Numbered from the stretch's first letter, positions 9,150 to 17,762 are shown. The stretch: DNA of 64,000 nucleotides from Pedobacter antarcticus (GCF_900112985.1 NZ_FONS01000001.1:865730-929729), one strand, 5' to 3'. Notes: generated by a model not told the origin, from the sequence alone. Numbers and translations: made by a program.

Positions 9150-10199
9150 ATGAAGTTATCTCAATTTAAGTTTAATCTGCCTGAATCATTAGTTGCCAAT
9201 AATCCTTCAGAACAAAGGGACGAAGCCCGTTTAATGGTTTTGCATAAAGACACTGGCAAAATTGAACATAAAATATTTAAAGATATTTTGGAATATTTCG
9301 ATGATCAGGATGTCATGATCCTGAATAACACTAAAGTTTTTCCTGCACGTCTGTACGGAAATAAGGAGAAAACTGGTGCTACTATTGAAGTGTTCCTGCT
9401 ACGTGAACTGAATAAAGAACTTCGCCTTTGGGACGTGCTGGTAGATCCGGCTCGAAAAATTCGCGTAGGTAATAAGTTGTATTTTGGTGATGATGATCTT
9501 TTAGTGGCAGAAGTTGTAGATAATACTACTTCACGTGGCCGTACTATCCGTTTCCTATTTGATGGGACAGACGAAGAATTTAGAAAAAACATCGAAATAC
9601 TTGGTGAAACACCACTCCCTAAATATATTAAGCGTAAAGCAACTGCACAGGATAAGGAACGTTACCAGACTATTTTTGCTAAACATGAAGGAGCTGTTGC
9701 AGCACCTACTGCGGGTATGCACTTTAGCCGTGAGCTAATGAAACGTCTGGAACTGAAAGGTATTAATTTTGCAGAAGTGACTTTACACGTAGGACTGGGT
9801 ACTTTCCGTTCTGTAGAAGTAGAAGATCTGACTAAACACAAAATGGATTCAGAGCAGTTTATCATTGAAGAAAAACAAGCAAACATCGTTAACAAAGCAC
9901 TGGAGGAAAAAAGAAAAATTTGTGCAGTAGGTACCACTTCCATGCGTGCAATAGAATCAGCGGTTTCTTCAGGTAAAATGCTTAAGCCAGCTAACGACTG
10001 GACAAGCAAGTTCATCTTCCCTCCTTATGACTTTAGTATCGCAAATTCGATGATTACCAATTTCCATACACCTGAATCTACTTTATTGATGATGGTAAGT
10101 GCATTTGGTGGTTACGACTATGTAAGAAATGCTTACGAAGTAGCTTTAAAAGAAAAATACCGTTTCTATAGTTACGGTGATGCAATGTTAATTATCTAA
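9150..10199 (+). CDS. queA: S-adenosylmethionine:tRNA ribosyltransferase-isomerase
   Basis: At 349 residues this is normal QueA length and recognisable throughout: the N-terminal [16 protein letters not shown], then [28 protein letters not shown], and the C-terminal [18 protein letters not shown]. The enzyme transfers the ribosyl part of SAM to 7-aminomethyl-7-deazaguanine in tRNA to give epoxyqueuosine, the next-to-last step of queuosine synthesis at the wobble position of GUN anticodons. It appears monocistronic, with its own -7 box at 9116 and a hairpin terminator at 10220. No other queuosine genes are in the window. Confidence 0.96.
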   Translation: MKLSQFKFNLPESLVANNPSEQRDEARLMVLHKDTGKIEHKIFKDILEYFDDQDVMILNNTKVFPARLYGNKEKTGATIEVFLLRELNKELRLWDVLVDPARKIRVGNKLYFGDDDLLVAEVVDNTTSRGRTIRFLFDGTDEEFRKNIEILGETPLPKYIKRKATAQDKERYQTIFAKHEGAVAAPTAGMHFSRELMKRLELKGINFAEVTLHVGLGTFRSVEVEDLTKHKMDSEQFIIEEKQANIVNKALEEKRKICAVGTTSMRAIESAVSSGKMLKPANDWTSKFIFPPYDFSIANSMITNFHTPESTLLMMVSAFGGYDYVRNAYEVALKEKYRFYSYGDAMLII

Positions 10200-10219
10200 T
10201 AATTGCCTAAGAGATATGA

Positions 10220-10254
10220 AATAGGAGGACCCAAGGGTTGCTCCTATTTTTTTT
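10220..10254 (+). terminator. Intrinsic terminator after queA
   Basis: The stem AATAGGAG (10220-10227) pairs with CTCCTATT (10241-10248) and is followed by a run of T residues to 10254, 20 bases after the queA stop. Confidence 0.8.
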
Positions 10255-10311
10255 ACCCATTTTTCTATAAATTTAGGGCTGCTACGAGTCAACAGAAACT
10301 TACAAACTCAG

Positions 10312-10995
10312 ATGAAATATATTGCGATTATAGTTGCAGGAGGAAAAGGAAGCCGAATGAATCAAACGGTCCCCAAACAATTTCTGGAACTACAGGGTAA
10401 ACCAGTGCTGATGCATACTTTGGAAGCGTTCGCCAAATGCGCATTAAAGCCTGAAATCATTTTAGTGCTGAATATACATCAGCATGAATTCTGGGAAGAA
10501 CTCTGTAGTAAACATAACTTCAGAATTACTCACCAGTTGGTTAAGGGCGGTGCAGAAAGATTTGATTCGGTTAAAAATGGACTGAAAAAGATTAAAGGAG
10601 ACGGAGTAGTCGCAATTCATGATGCTGTACGTCCATTAATAAGCCCGGAGCTAATCGAAACTATCTTTAAGGCAGCAGAAGTCGATGGGAATGCAATAAC
10701 GGCTGTACAGGCCGTAGATTCAGTTAGAATCCAGATCGAGGGTCAGCATGCAACCCCATTAAACAGAAATGAGATATTTCTTGTCCAGACACCGCAGGCT
10801 TTTCATTTAAAACAGTTAAAAAAAGCATATCTACAACCTTACCGTATCGATTTTACCGATGATGCTTCTGTGGTCGAAAAAGCAGGGTATCCTATTCATT
10901 TAGTTCCTGGAGAAAGAACCAATATAAAAATAACTTATACAGAGGATCTGCAGCTTGCAGACTGGTTTCTGCAAACAAAAAAAACCGCTGATTAA
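10312..10995 (+). CDS. ispD: 2-C-methyl-D-erythritol 4-phosphate cytidylyltransferase
   Basis: This 227-residue protein carries the IspD nucleotide-binding signature AAxGxGxRM-like (VAGGKGSRMNQTVPKQF, residues 8-24), then HDAVRPL, QTPQAF, FTDDASVVE and the terminal TNIKIT. It joins MEP to CTP in the methylerythritol phosphate pathway to isoprenoids. A near-consensus -7 box (TAAATTTA, 10268-10275) lies 36 bases upstream of the ATG. The stop codon lies in the loop of a hairpin whose poly-U orientation serves the opposite strand. Confidence 0.95.
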   Translation: MKYIAIIVAGGKGSRMNQTVPKQFLELQGKPVLMHTLEAFAKCALKPEIILVLNIHQHEFWEELCSKHNFRITHQLVKGGAERFDSVKNGLKKIKGDGVVAIHDAVRPLISPELIETIFKAAEVDGNAITAVQAVDSVRIQIEGQHATPLNRNEIFLVQTPQAFHLKQLKKAYLQPYRIDFTDDASVVEKAGYPIHLVPGERTNIKITYTEDLQLADWFLQTKKTAD

Positions 10996-11004
10996 GATCA
11001 GCGG
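10977..11004 (-). terminator. Intrinsic terminator of the small membrane-protein gene (minus strand)
   Basis: A perfect 8-bp stem (10985-10992 with 10997-11004) has a four-base loop that contains most of the ispD stop codon. On the minus strand it is followed by eight U residues (A-run 10977-10984), so it terminates the gene at 11039-11197. Confidence 0.8.
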
Positions 11005-11038
11005 CTGTGACTATATAATAATTTCAGAATTATTCAGA

Positions 11039-11197
11039 TCAGGCGGCCTTGTTAATCACCTTAAGGATAATTGCTATAATTGCGATGACCAGTAAAACGT
11101 GAATCAGACCGCCGACATTCCCGAAGCCATTAAAAAAGACTCCGATTACCCATAGTATAACTAATACCACCGCGACCAAATAAAGTAAATTTCCCAT
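11039..11197 (-). CDS. Small lmo0937-family (DUF5670-type) membrane protein
   Basis: This 52-residue gene was read by hand on the minus strand, from ATG at 11197 to TGA at 11039. The product begins MGNLLYLVAVVLVILWVIG, has a short glycine-containing turn (FNGFGNVGG), then a second hydrophobic stretch (HVLLVIAIIAIILKVI). This two-helix hairpin pattern is characteristic of the lmo0937/DUF5670 family of tiny membrane proteins common in Bacteroidota and often linked to stress. No biochemical role is known. It stands alone, and a strong minus-strand terminator begins 35 bases after its stop. The promoter was not identified. Confidence 0.85.
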   Translation of the reverse strand: MGNLLYLVAVVLVILWVIGVFFNGFGNVGGLIHVLLVIAIIAIILKVINKAA

Positions 11198-11283
11198 AGT
11201 TTGTAGATTTTTAAATTGTGTTTGAATAATTAGAAAGCAGACACTCTCTTGACAATTCTCAAAACAATCTTCGTTCCAAAAAC

Positions 11284-11311
11284 AAAAAAAAAGTCCCGTA
11301 TGAGGGGACTT
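11284..11311 (-). terminator. Intrinsic terminator of the DUF2795 gene
   Basis: AAGTCCC (11291-11297) pairs with GGGACTT (11305-11311). The A-run just left of it becomes a U-tract on the minus strand, 16 bases past the stop of the DUF2795 gene. Confidence 0.8.
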
Positions 11312-11326
11312 TCAACTATGTTTCAT

Positions 11327-11548
11327 TTAATATTCGTCTTCGTTGAAGAAGAAATCATCTTTAGTTGGATAATCTGGCCAGATTTCTTCAATAGTTTCAT
11401 ACGGTTCACCATCATCTTCTAAAGCCTGCAGGTTTTCAATAACTTCTACCGGTGCACCTGATCTGATGCCGTAATCTATCAATTCGTCTTTTGTTGCAGG
11501 CCATGGAGCGTCCTCCAAATGCGATGCTAATTCTAGTGTCCAATACAT
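11327..11548 (-). CDS. DUF2795 domain protein
   Basis: This 73-residue acidic protein starts MYWTLELASHLEDAPWPATKDELIDY and matches the DUF2795 pattern (short helical domain, 'PATKxELIxYA' motif). The family is widespread in Bacteroidota and has no proven biochemical role. It is an isolated single gene with a full-consensus -7 box at 11584-11591 and a hairpin terminator at 11284-11311, so its expression is independent of its neighbours. The C-terminus ends in a cluster of Asp, Glu and Phe residues. Confidence 0.8.
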   Translation of the reverse strand: MYWTLELASHLEDAPWPATKDELIDYGIRSGAPVEVIENLQALEDDGEPYETIEEIWPDYPTKDDFFFNEDEY

Positions 11549-11583
11549 ATTATTTACTATTTTATTGTTCTTATTTAGTTTTG

Positions 11584-11591
11584 CAAAAGTA
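11584..11591 (-). promoter_or_regulatory. -7 box of the DUF2795 gene
   Basis: The minus strand reads TACTTTTG, a full TAnnTTTG match, 35 bases upstream of ATG 11548. Confidence 0.6.
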
Positions 11592-11632
11592 TATTAAAAA
11601 AGCTGACGAAAACAAACTTTTTTTTCCACTTT

Positions 11633-12181
11633 CTAGACCCTTGGTATCCAGATACTTTCAGCGGTCTGCGTGTCCTGTGCGATCTTTCTGCCCAGAACGA
11701 ACAGATAATCACTTAGTCTGTTCAGGTAAATAGCCACTCTGGGTACAACCTCACTTTCTGTACTCAGCTGGACAGTCAGTCTCTCGGCCCTGCGGCAAAC
11801 ACATCTTGCGATATGACACCATGATACCACAGTACTCCCACCAGGAAGTACAAAATGTTTCAATGCCGGGAGCTCTTCATTCATGTTGTCCATCTCTTGT
11901 TCAAGCAACGCGATATCCTCCTGTTGAAGGTCTGGAATTTTCATTCTTGATTTCTCCGGATCTGCAGCCAACGCCGCACCGATGGTAAATAAACGGTCCT
12001 GTATTTCTTTCAGTATCTCTTTTGAATGAGAACCGATCCGCTGACACTGAATCAATCCGATATATGAATTTAATTCATCCACCGTCCCGTAACATTCAAT
12101 TCGCAAATGATATTTCGGAACTCTGGTACCACCGATCAATGAAGTTTCCCCCTTGTCTCCTGTTTTGGTATAAATTTTCAT
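11633..12181 (-). CDS. Cob(I)yrinic acid a,c-diamide adenosyltransferase (PduO type)
   Basis: This 182-residue PduO-type ATP:corrinoid adenosyltransferase carries the N-terminal signature KIYTKTGDKGETSLIGG and the later RxxCRRAERLTVQL and YLNRLSDYLFVLGR motifs. It transfers the adenosyl group of ATP to cobalamin, making coenzyme B12 for enzymes such as methylmalonyl-CoA mutase. ATG 12181 was preferred over an upstream start at 12229: the family N-terminus begins here, and the longer version would run into the preceding gene. It follows the ABC ATPase gene by 13 bases on the same strand, so they are probably co-transcribed. No terminator hairpin is evident after it. Confidence 0.93.
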   Translation of the reverse strand: MKIYTKTGDKGETSLIGGTRVPKYHLRIECYGTVDELNSYIGLIQCQRIGSHSKEILKEIQDRLFTIGAALAADPEKSRMKIPDLQQEDIALLEQEMDNMNEELPALKHFVLPGGSTVVSWCHIARCVCRRAERLTVQLSTESEVVPRVAIYLNRLSDYLFVLGRKIAQDTQTAESIWIPRV

Positions 12182-12194
12182 TCCGTAGATATTT

Positions 12195-12962
12195 CTATAA
12201 CTGTTTTCCGATTTGTTCAAAATCATCACCGGTCTCGTTTAGTTTACTCAACCGTGGTGAAACAGTTTTAATATCGGTATTTTTATAATCATTTTCTATA
12301 AGACCATCCCGCATTCTTACAATTCTATGTGCATGCTGCGCAATATCTTCTTCGTGCGTAACCAGGATGATCGTATTGCCTTTACTGTGAATTTCTTCCA
12401 ACAGCCCCATTATCTCAATGGAAGTTTTAGTGTCCAGATTTCCTGTCGGCTCATCGGCCAGAATAATAGAGGGATTATTGATCAAAGCTCTCGCCACAGC
12501 TACACGCTGACGCTGGCCTCCGGAAAGTTCGTTTGGCTTATGTGTAACCCGGTTTCCCAAACCCACATTTTCAAGAGCTTTCTGCGCACGCTCATCACGT
12601 TCTTTCTTAGAAGCACCTGCATAAATTAAAGGCAAAGCTACATTGTCAAGGGATGTAGATCTGGGCAGAAGATTAAATGTCTGAAAAACAAACCCAATCT
12701 CTTTGTTTCTAACCTCAGCCAAAGCATCATCAGTCATTTGGCTAACATTCGTTCCATTCAGGATATAATCACCTTTACTTGGAGTATCTAAACACCCCAG
12801 AATGTTCATCAATGTAGATTTACCCGATCCGGATGGTCCCATTAATGCTACAAATTCGCCTTTGAAAATATCCAGTGAAACTGATTTTAATGCATGAATC
12901 ACTTCGGATCCGATTACATATTTACGACCGATATCTTTAATATTAATTAGCGGGTTCTCCAT
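12195..12962 (-). CDS. ABC transporter ATP-binding protein (MacB/LolD type)
   Basis: This 255-residue ATPase has Walker [10 protein letters not shown] (42-50), signature LSGGQ (146-150), Walker B ILADE (167-171) and a His switch in LVTHEE. It is closest in pattern to the MacB/LolD group, which energises FtsX-type permeases, possibly the one at 7663-8907. A C-terminal extension of about 25 residues after the switch region is rich in charged residues and is not part of the core fold. It lies 62 bases downstream of gatC and 13 bases upstream of the adenosyltransferase gene on the minus strand, so it is probably part of a plsC-gatC-ABC-adenosyltransferase transcription unit. Confidence 0.92.
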   Translation of the reverse strand: MENPLINIKDIGRKYVIGSEVIHALKSVSLDIFKGEFVALMGPSGSGKSTLMNILGCLDTPSKGDYILNGTNVSQMTDDALAEVRNKEIGFVFQTFNLLPRSTSLDNVALPLIYAGASKKERDERAQKALENVGLGNRVTHKPNELSGGQRQRVAVARALINNPSIILADEPTGNLDTKTSIEIMGLLEEIHSKGNTIILVTHEEDIAQHAHRIVRMRDGLIENDYKNTDIKTVSPRLSKLNETGDDFEQIGKQL

Positions 12963-13024
12963 CAGGTATTATTTATTGTTATCACATTTAGACAAGCTTA
13001 TTCTATTAATGTTACAACAGCGGC

Positions 13025-13315
13025 TTATTTCTCCAGAATTTTAGGAACCATAAAGTAGTTTTCATTATGAACCGCCGCATTCTTTAAGGCATTTTCTACA
13101 CTTATATCATGAAAGACTTCATCGGCACGCCACACATTTACTTCCGGGTTCATATAAACAAGAGGCTCTACATTACTCGTATCCAACTCATTAAGTTTCT
13201 CCATGAAGGTCAGAATTTTATTCATATCCGCCTGAAGAGTTTCTACTTCATCGGCATTGATTTCAATTCTGGCAAGATCAGCCACTTTATATATTGTTTT
13301 CTGGTCTATATTCAT
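13025..13315 (-). CDS. gatC: Asp-tRNA(Asn)/Glu-tRNA(Gln) amidotransferase subunit C
   Basis: This 96-residue GatC has the typical VADLARIEI N-terminus and a C-terminal segment ending NYFMVPKILEK, the usual 'VPK(V/I)' close. GatC stabilises GatA and GatB in the enzyme that amidates misacylated Glu-tRNA(Gln) or Asp-tRNA(Asn). The start overlaps the end of the upstream acyltransferase gene as ATGA (13312-13315), showing translational coupling. gatA and gatB are not adjacent, which is common in Bacteroidota. Confidence 0.92.
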   Translation of the reverse strand: MNIDQKTIYKVADLARIEINADEVETLQADMNKILTFMEKLNELDTSNVEPLVYMNPEVNVWRADEVFHDISVENALKNAAVHNENYFMVPKILEK

Positions 13316-14046
13316 TTCTGCACAATTTTATGCTTTATCAATTCAAAAATACGTTCTTTCAGCTTTTCGGCATCATCAGCCGACATATTTTCCGTAACAA
13401 TGGGTGAATGTACATAAATATCACAGATTCCAGGTCTTGTTCCGTACTTTGCACCATCATCCCACATGAGTTTCCAGGCATCGCTGATACTCACTGCAAC
13501 AATAGGTGTTCCGGTTTCTATAGCCATACGAAATGGCCCATTTTTAAACGGCTCCAGAGTTGGTGGATAATTAGCTCCCGAAATACCGCCTTCAGGAAAA
13601 ATAATTAGACTTCTTCCCGCATTTAGTTGCTCCCCCGCCCGTTTGAACGCGCGGAACGCCGACATTTTACTCGCCCTGTCCAATGGGATATCAATCGTTT
13701 GAAAAAACAACTTTAATACTGGATTCTTCAATAGCTCTACCTTTCCAAGGAAACTATAAGCCCCTTTTGCCAGCTGGCAAAACAACATAATATCCAAGTT
13801 CGAGGAGTGGTTGGCAGCGAATACGTAAGCCTGATCGTTCTGAAGGGGGCTTTCATAATGAAAACGGAAATAAATACCGGAAAACACACTACTGCACCAG
13901 CTATTGGCAGTTCTTAGATGATTTAAGAAGAAGTAACCGGAAGGCTTTCGCGATGCAAGCCAATAGAAGGGATAAAAGAGTACAAAAAAAAACAGGATTA
14001 CAACGATTACATAAAAGCGGTGCAGGTGGCGTAACAGCAAAATCAT
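13312..14046 (-). CDS. plsC: 1-acyl-sn-glycerol-3-phosphate acyltransferase (PlsC family)
   Basis: This 244-residue membrane acyltransferase has an N-terminal hydrophobic segment (about 10-30) and the acyltransferase motif NHSSNLD (Asn79, His80, Asp85), which is the NHx4D catalytic box. FPEGGISG, the phosphate-binding motif, follows near residue 147. It esterifies position 2 of lysophosphatidate to give phosphatidate in phospholipid synthesis. A related lyso-ornithine-lipid acyltransferase cannot be excluded from sequence alone. It is the first gene of the minus-strand unit that continues through gatC. Confidence 0.88.
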   Translation of the reverse strand: MILLLRHLHRFYVIVVILFFFVLFYPFYWLASRKPSGYFFLNHLRTANSWCSSVFSGIYFRFHYESPLQNDQAYVFAANHSSNLDIMLFCQLAKGAYSFLGKVELLKNPVLKLFFQTIDIPLDRASKMSAFRAFKRAGEQLNAGRSLIIFPEGGISGANYPPTLEPFKNGPFRMAIETGTPIVAVSISDAWKLMWDDGAKYGTRPGICDIYVHSPIVTENMSADDAEKLKERIFELIKHKIVQK

Positions 14047-14265
14047 AAATTCAAACGTACAAAAAATACATTAATAGCTTATCGTAAACAATTGGATATT
14101 CTTGCCCTGACCCACAATATCATTCTATAATATTACCACCGGATTCACAAAAAGAAATATAATAGAACATCAGATAAGGGTTTTTTCTTAATTTCGGCCC
14201 AGGAGATTTGCCCCAATGGATAATCGTTCCATTTGTATCAAATTACCGCAATCTAATTGAAGCAC

Positions 14266-15264
14266 ATGAAAGAAATCGTATTAAGTGGTATCAGACCTAC
14301 AGGAAAATTACATCTGGGCAACTATTTTGGCGCAGTAACCAATTTTGTGAAAATGCAGCATGAATATAACTGCTTCTTTTTCATTGCAGATCTGCACTCA
14401 CTCACGACACATCCTACACCAACAGATTTAAACGGTTATGTAAAAAATGTATTGGTTGAATATCTGGCATGCGGAATAGATCCGGAAGTAGCAACAATAT
14501 ATGTTCAGTCGGATGTCCCTGAAGTAACTGAACTATACCTTTATTTGAATATGAACGCCTATATGGGTGAATTGGAAAGAAGTACTTCTTTTAAAGATAA
14601 GGTCCGCTCAAATCCTGATAATGTTAATGCAGGTCTGCTTACCTATCCATCATTGATGGCCGCCGATATCCTGATTCATAGAGCTACTAAAGTTCCGGTA
14701 GGAAAAGATCAGGAACAACACCTGGAGATGACAAGAACATTTGGAAACCGTTTTAACCGTTTATATAACGCAGATTATTTTCCAGAGCCATTTGCTTTTA
14801 GCTACAGCGAGAACCTGGTTAAAGTTCCCGGACTTGACGGCAAAGGTAAAATGGGTAAATCTGAAGGAGATGCCAATTGTATTTACCTGGCAGATTCTCC
14901 AGAAGTAATCAGAAAAAAAGTAGCAAAAGCAGTATCCGACGGCGGCCCTACTGAGGAAAACCAGCCTAAACCTGAAGCTATTCAGAATTTATTTGATCTG
15001 ATGAAAATCGTTTCTTCGGCTGATACGCTTGCACATTTTGACGAACTATACAATAAATGCGGAATCCGTTACGGAGATTTCAAAAAACAACTGGCAGAAG
15101 ATATGATCGTCTTCAACTCCCCTATTCGTGAAAGGATTCTGGAGATTTCAGCTGACACTGATTATCTCCGTCAGGTAGCGCAGCGTGGTGCAGAAAAAGC
15201 CAGGATCAGCGCGAGACAGACCCTAAAAGATGTGAGAGAACTGATCGGCTTTAAGCCTTTCTAG
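14266..15264 (+). CDS. trpS: Tryptophanyl-tRNA synthetase
   Basis: This 332-residue class I synthetase carries the HIGH-type motif HLGN (16-19), preceded by SGIRPTGKL, and the KMSKS-type motif KMGKS (195-199). ATG 14266 was chosen over TTG 14257 because it gives the family N-terminus MKEIVLSGIRPTG. The enzyme charges tRNA(Trp). A near-match -7 box (TAATTTCG, 14189-14196) lies 70 bases upstream in the divergent gap with the acyltransferase gene. The deoxynucleoside kinase and kdsB follow on the same strand with short gaps of about 45 bases. Confidence 0.96.
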   Translation: MKEIVLSGIRPTGKLHLGNYFGAVTNFVKMQHEYNCFFFIADLHSLTTHPTPTDLNGYVKNVLVEYLACGIDPEVATIYVQSDVPEVTELYLYLNMNAYMGELERSTSFKDKVRSNPDNVNAGLLTYPSLMAADILIHRATKVPVGKDQEQHLEMTRTFGNRFNRLYNADYFPEPFAFSYSENLVKVPGLDGKGKMGKSEGDANCIYLADSPEVIRKKVAKAVSDGGPTEENQPKPEAIQNLFDLMKIVSSADTLAHFDELYNKCGIRYGDFKKQLAEDMIVFNSPIRERILEISADTDYLRQVAQRGAEKARISARQTLKDVRELIGFKPF

Positions 15265-15309
15265 TACTGTCCACGAAACTTATTTATTTACAAGCATTAG
15301 AATAGAGAT

Positions 15310-15924
15310 ATGCATATAGCAATCGTTGGCAATATCGGAGCCGGAAAAACGACCCTTACCGGGTTACTTGCAAAAAATTATGGCTGGGAAGCCCTTTACG
15401 AAGCAGTAGATAACAATCCTTACCTGGAAGATTTTTATAGTGACATGAAACGATGGAGCTTTAATCTTCAGATCTACTTTCTGAACAATCGTTTTCAGCA
15501 GCTTGTAGATATTCAAACCAATCAGCGCAACGTAATTCAGGACAGAACCATTTACGAGGATGCACATATTTTTGCAGAAAACCTGCACGAAATGGGACTC
15601 ATGACTTCAAGGGACTACAAAAATTACAGAGATATCTTCGATAACGTCACCACTTTTATCAAACCTCCAGACCTGCTTGTCTATCTACGTGCTTCAGTTC
15701 CAACACTGGTAAATAATATTCAGCGCCGGGGAAGAGATTACGAAGCAAGTATCCGTTTAGATTATTTATCTAAACTGAATGAAAAATATGAAGAATGGAT
15801 TAAAGGTTATCAACTCGGTAAATTATTAATCCTTGATAAAGACAAACTTGATTTCACCAGCAATCCGGAAGACCTTGGGCAAGTTATTCAGTCCATCGAA
15901 GCCGAAATCAACGGGCTTTTCTAA
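15310..15924 (+). CDS. Deoxynucleoside kinase (dNK/dCK-dGK family)
   Basis: This 204-residue kinase has P-loop GNIGAGKTT (7-15), the DRTIYED motif (78-84) that supplies the ERS/DRS-type catalytic residues, and a RRGRDYE LID-like region. These define the dNK/dGK/dAK family, which phosphorylates deoxyadenosine, deoxyguanosine or deoxycytidine in nucleoside salvage; which one is preferred cannot be read here. It lies between trpS and kdsB with gaps of 45 and 48 bases and may be expressed with them. Confidence 0.9.
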   Translation: MHIAIVGNIGAGKTTLTGLLAKNYGWEALYEAVDNNPYLEDFYSDMKRWSFNLQIYFLNNRFQQLVDIQTNQRNVIQDRTIYEDAHIFAENLHEMGLMTSRDYKNYRDIFDNVTTFIKPPDLLVYLRASVPTLVNNIQRRGRDYEASIRLDYLSKLNEKYEEWIKGYQLGKLLILDKDKLDFTSNPEDLGQVIQSIEAEINGLF

Positions 15925-15972
15925 GGAAAAACAATAACGCAGAATGGTAAAGTACTAACACAATCAATACCA

Positions 15973-16713
15973 ATGAAAATATTAGGGATCATTCCTGCAA
16001 GATACGCGTCAACCCGTTTTCCGGGCAAACCTCTGGTGGATATTAATGGGAAATCCATGATTCGCAGAGTTTATGAACAGGCTAGCAAAGCCAGCCTTCT
16101 TGACAAAGTAATTGTCGCCACAGATGATGACCGGATCATTACGGAACTTCAAAGTTTTAATGCGCCGTATATACGTACCCGGTCTGATCACCAGAGCGGA
16201 ACAGACCGCTGTGCCGAGGTCGCATCCAATTTTGATGAATATGATGTAATCATTAATATACAGGGTGACGAACCTTATATAAATCCAAGACAAATTGAAC
16301 TTTTAGCGTCATGCTTCAGGGACAACCCTGGCGTACAACTCGCTACCCTTGTTAAAAAGATCAGTGATGAGAGTGAGCTTTTCAACCACAATATTCCAAA
16401 GGTAGTGCTTAATGCAAATGGCGAGGCACTGTACTTTAGCCGGCACCCCATACCTTTTCAACGTGCTCATGAACTTTCCGATTGGGCGGCAAACCATCAA
16501 TATTTTAAACATATCGGAATCTATGGCTACACACGCCGTGCATTAGCTGAGATCACCAGATTACCTCCCTCTCCATTGGAACTTGCCGAAAGCCTTGAGC
16601 AACTGCGCTGGCTGGAAAATGGTTATCAAATACACACACGTATTACAGAACTGGAAACTATTGCCATCGATACACCGCAGGATCTTGATAAGATTAGACA
16701 TTTCGAGGGATAA
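15973..16713 (+). CDS. kdsB: 3-deoxy-manno-octulosonate cytidylyltransferase
   Basis: This 246-residue protein contains the KdsB signature IIPARYASTRFPGKPL (5-20), the metal/nucleotide motif NIQGDEP, and the C-terminal ESLEQLRWLENG. It activates KDO with CTP to give CMP-KDO for lipopolysaccharide inner-core assembly, consistent with a Gram-negative envelope. It is preceded at 48 bases by the deoxynucleoside kinase gene and followed at 47 bases by a lipoprotein gene. Confidence 0.96.
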   Translation: MKILGIIPARYASTRFPGKPLVDINGKSMIRRVYEQASKASLLDKVIVATDDDRIITELQSFNAPYIRTRSDHQSGTDRCAEVASNFDEYDVIINIQGDEPYINPRQIELLASCFRDNPGVQLATLVKKISDESELFNHNIPKVVLNANGEALYFSRHPIPFQRAHELSDWAANHQYFKHIGIYGYTRRALAEITRLPPSPLELAESLEQLRWLENGYQIHTRITELETIAIDTPQDLDKIRHFEG

Positions 16714-16760
16714 TTATTTCAAAGGATAATTAATTACCTATATTACTTTAAATCCTGCTT

Positions 16761-17300
16761 ATGAGACTTACTCCTTACTCCTTCTTTATACTACTTTTAT
16801 TTATTGTATCCTGTAATTCATCATCAGAAGATAAGCAGCTTTCCGATAAGAACCATGTTCAAACTACTGTTCAATATTTCAGCAACGCAATAAAACCTGA
16901 TACTTTCAGGATAGAATTACAGGGATCCAAACCAAAAGAAATGGCATTACTGTTTAATATTACCGCCGAAGGAGGCGCACCGGTATATGCTGTCCGGATA
17001 CTTGCGTCAGATCTGCTGGATAATTATAAGGAAAGTGTAGACCTTGCGAGGGAGAAAAAACAAAAAGCTTTTATGGAGCAGGAACTCAAACTTTTCTTCG
17101 AAGAAGAGAATTTCCTGGAACCTGCAGTTACTGAAGATGAACTGGCAGACAAAAATACGCCTGATAAAGAATTTTTTGAAGAATTAAGAAAAAGTGGTCT
17201 CAATGGCTTTAAATACCGTTTAGGTAAAGAAACAAAGGTATACGTAGCTTGGTCCGAGAAAGAAAAAAAGGTTAAACCTTACTACGAGTGCTGTAAATAG
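16761..17300 (+). CDS. Uncharacterised lipoprotein
   Basis: This 179-residue protein has a type II signal peptide. A hydrophobic stretch (FFILLLFIVS) is followed by Cys18 in a lipobox-like IVSC, then a Ser-rich linker, as in Bacteroidota lipoproteins. Residues after about 90 are strongly charged with a likely helical segment, and the protein ends in a CC pair (ECCK). No known domain is recognised. It follows kdsB by 47 bases, but nothing ties it to KDO metabolism. No hairpin lies directly behind it; the first terminator-like hairpin is 285 bases downstream. Confidence 0.75.
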   Translation: MRLTPYSFFILLLFIVSCNSSSEDKQLSDKNHVQTTVQYFSNAIKPDTFRIELQGSKPKEMALLFNITAEGGAPVYAVRILASDLLDNYKESVDLAREKKQKAFMEQELKLFFEEENFLEPAVTEDELADKNTPDKEFFEELRKSGLNGFKYRLGKETKVYVAWSEKEKKVKPYYECCK

Positions 17301-17309
17301 AAAGCAGTA

Positions 17310-17332
17310 CTTAGTGTAAGTTAGACACTAAG
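17310..17332. repeat. Inverted repeat CTTAGTGT/ACACTAAG
   Basis: CTTAGTGT (17310-17317) and ACACTAAG (17325-17332) are perfect 8-bp arms around 7 bases. The 12-mer AAGTTAGACACT at 17318-17329 also occurs on the minus strand at 26054-26065, inside the nested inverted repeat there. Confidence 0.6.
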
Positions 17333-17519
17333 TTAGAGATCGAAATTTATACATTAATGCTCATAAATTAACAGCCAAACGACAGCAAGAAATTACTGCC
17401 AAAGCACAAAAAAGCAGTGGCCATCAATTTTTTTATACTGAAAATCAGTTACTTACATTTTATTTGTAATTTATTTCACCTCAGACGTACTAAATCTTAA
17501 AATTTACATTAGCTTTACC

Positions 17520-17536
17520 TTAGTGTTAAGCACTAA
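17520..17536. repeat. Inverted repeat TTAGTG/CACTAA related to 17310-17332
   Basis: TTAGTG (17520-17525) and CACTAA (17531-17536) flank 5 bases. The arm sequence is the same as in the palindrome about 200 bases upstream, so the two could be paired protein-binding sites or ends of a small element. Confidence 0.5.
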
Positions 17537-17584
17537 ACATGCAGCACTACCTAAACCAGCATATTCTAACCAAATATATTATTG

Positions 17585-17615
17585 AAAAAGGCCGGGAGAT
17601 CATCCTGGTCTTTTT
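17585..17615 (+). terminator. Terminator-like hairpin upstream of pyrG
   Basis: AAAAAGGCCGGGA (17585-17597) pairs with TCCTGGTCTTTTT (17603-17615) through two G-U pairs around a 5-base loop, with its own T-tract. It may end the kdsB-lipoprotein transcript or a short RNA from this gap. Confidence 0.65.
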
Positions 17616-17692
17616 CGTTTTCAGCCATTTTTCCTCAGACTCAGCTGAATACATAATCTCCAAAATTTACTTTTCTATACCACAATATTTGT

Positions 17693-17700
17693 TAACTTTG
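17693..17700 (+). promoter_or_regulatory. -7 box of pyrG-yidC
   Basis: TAACTTTG is a full TAnnTTTG match 62 bases upstream of the pyrG ATG, leaving an untranslated leader of about 55 bases. Confidence 0.65.
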
Positions 17701-17762
17701 TATCCCGTACAAAAGCAATAAAACAGCGCCTACTGCTGCTTTTATTTCACAAACTCACAAAC

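Larger units (their letters stand above)
17301..17762. other. 462-base gap with two palindromes, a hairpin and the pyrG promoter
   Basis: No convincing gene lies here; a 60-codon open frame at 17539-17721 runs through the hairpin and looks accidental. The gap contains two related inverted repeats (17310-17332 and 17520-17536), a terminator-like hairpin (17585-17615) and the pyrG -7 box (17693-17700). A short non-coding transcript ending at the hairpin is possible but unproven. Confidence 0.6.

Noticed and set aside
10203..10400. Open frame between queA and ispD
   Set aside because: It runs through the queA terminator and into the start of ispD in another frame; it has no recognisable protein features.
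12182..12229. Upstream start for the adenosyltransferase
   Set aside because: It would overlap the end of the ABC ATPase gene and adds residues unlike the family; ATG 12181 fits the family N-terminus.
17539..17721. 60-codon open frame upstream of pyrG
   Set aside because: It crosses the hairpin at 17585-17615 and the pyrG -7 box, and its composition does not look protein-coding.
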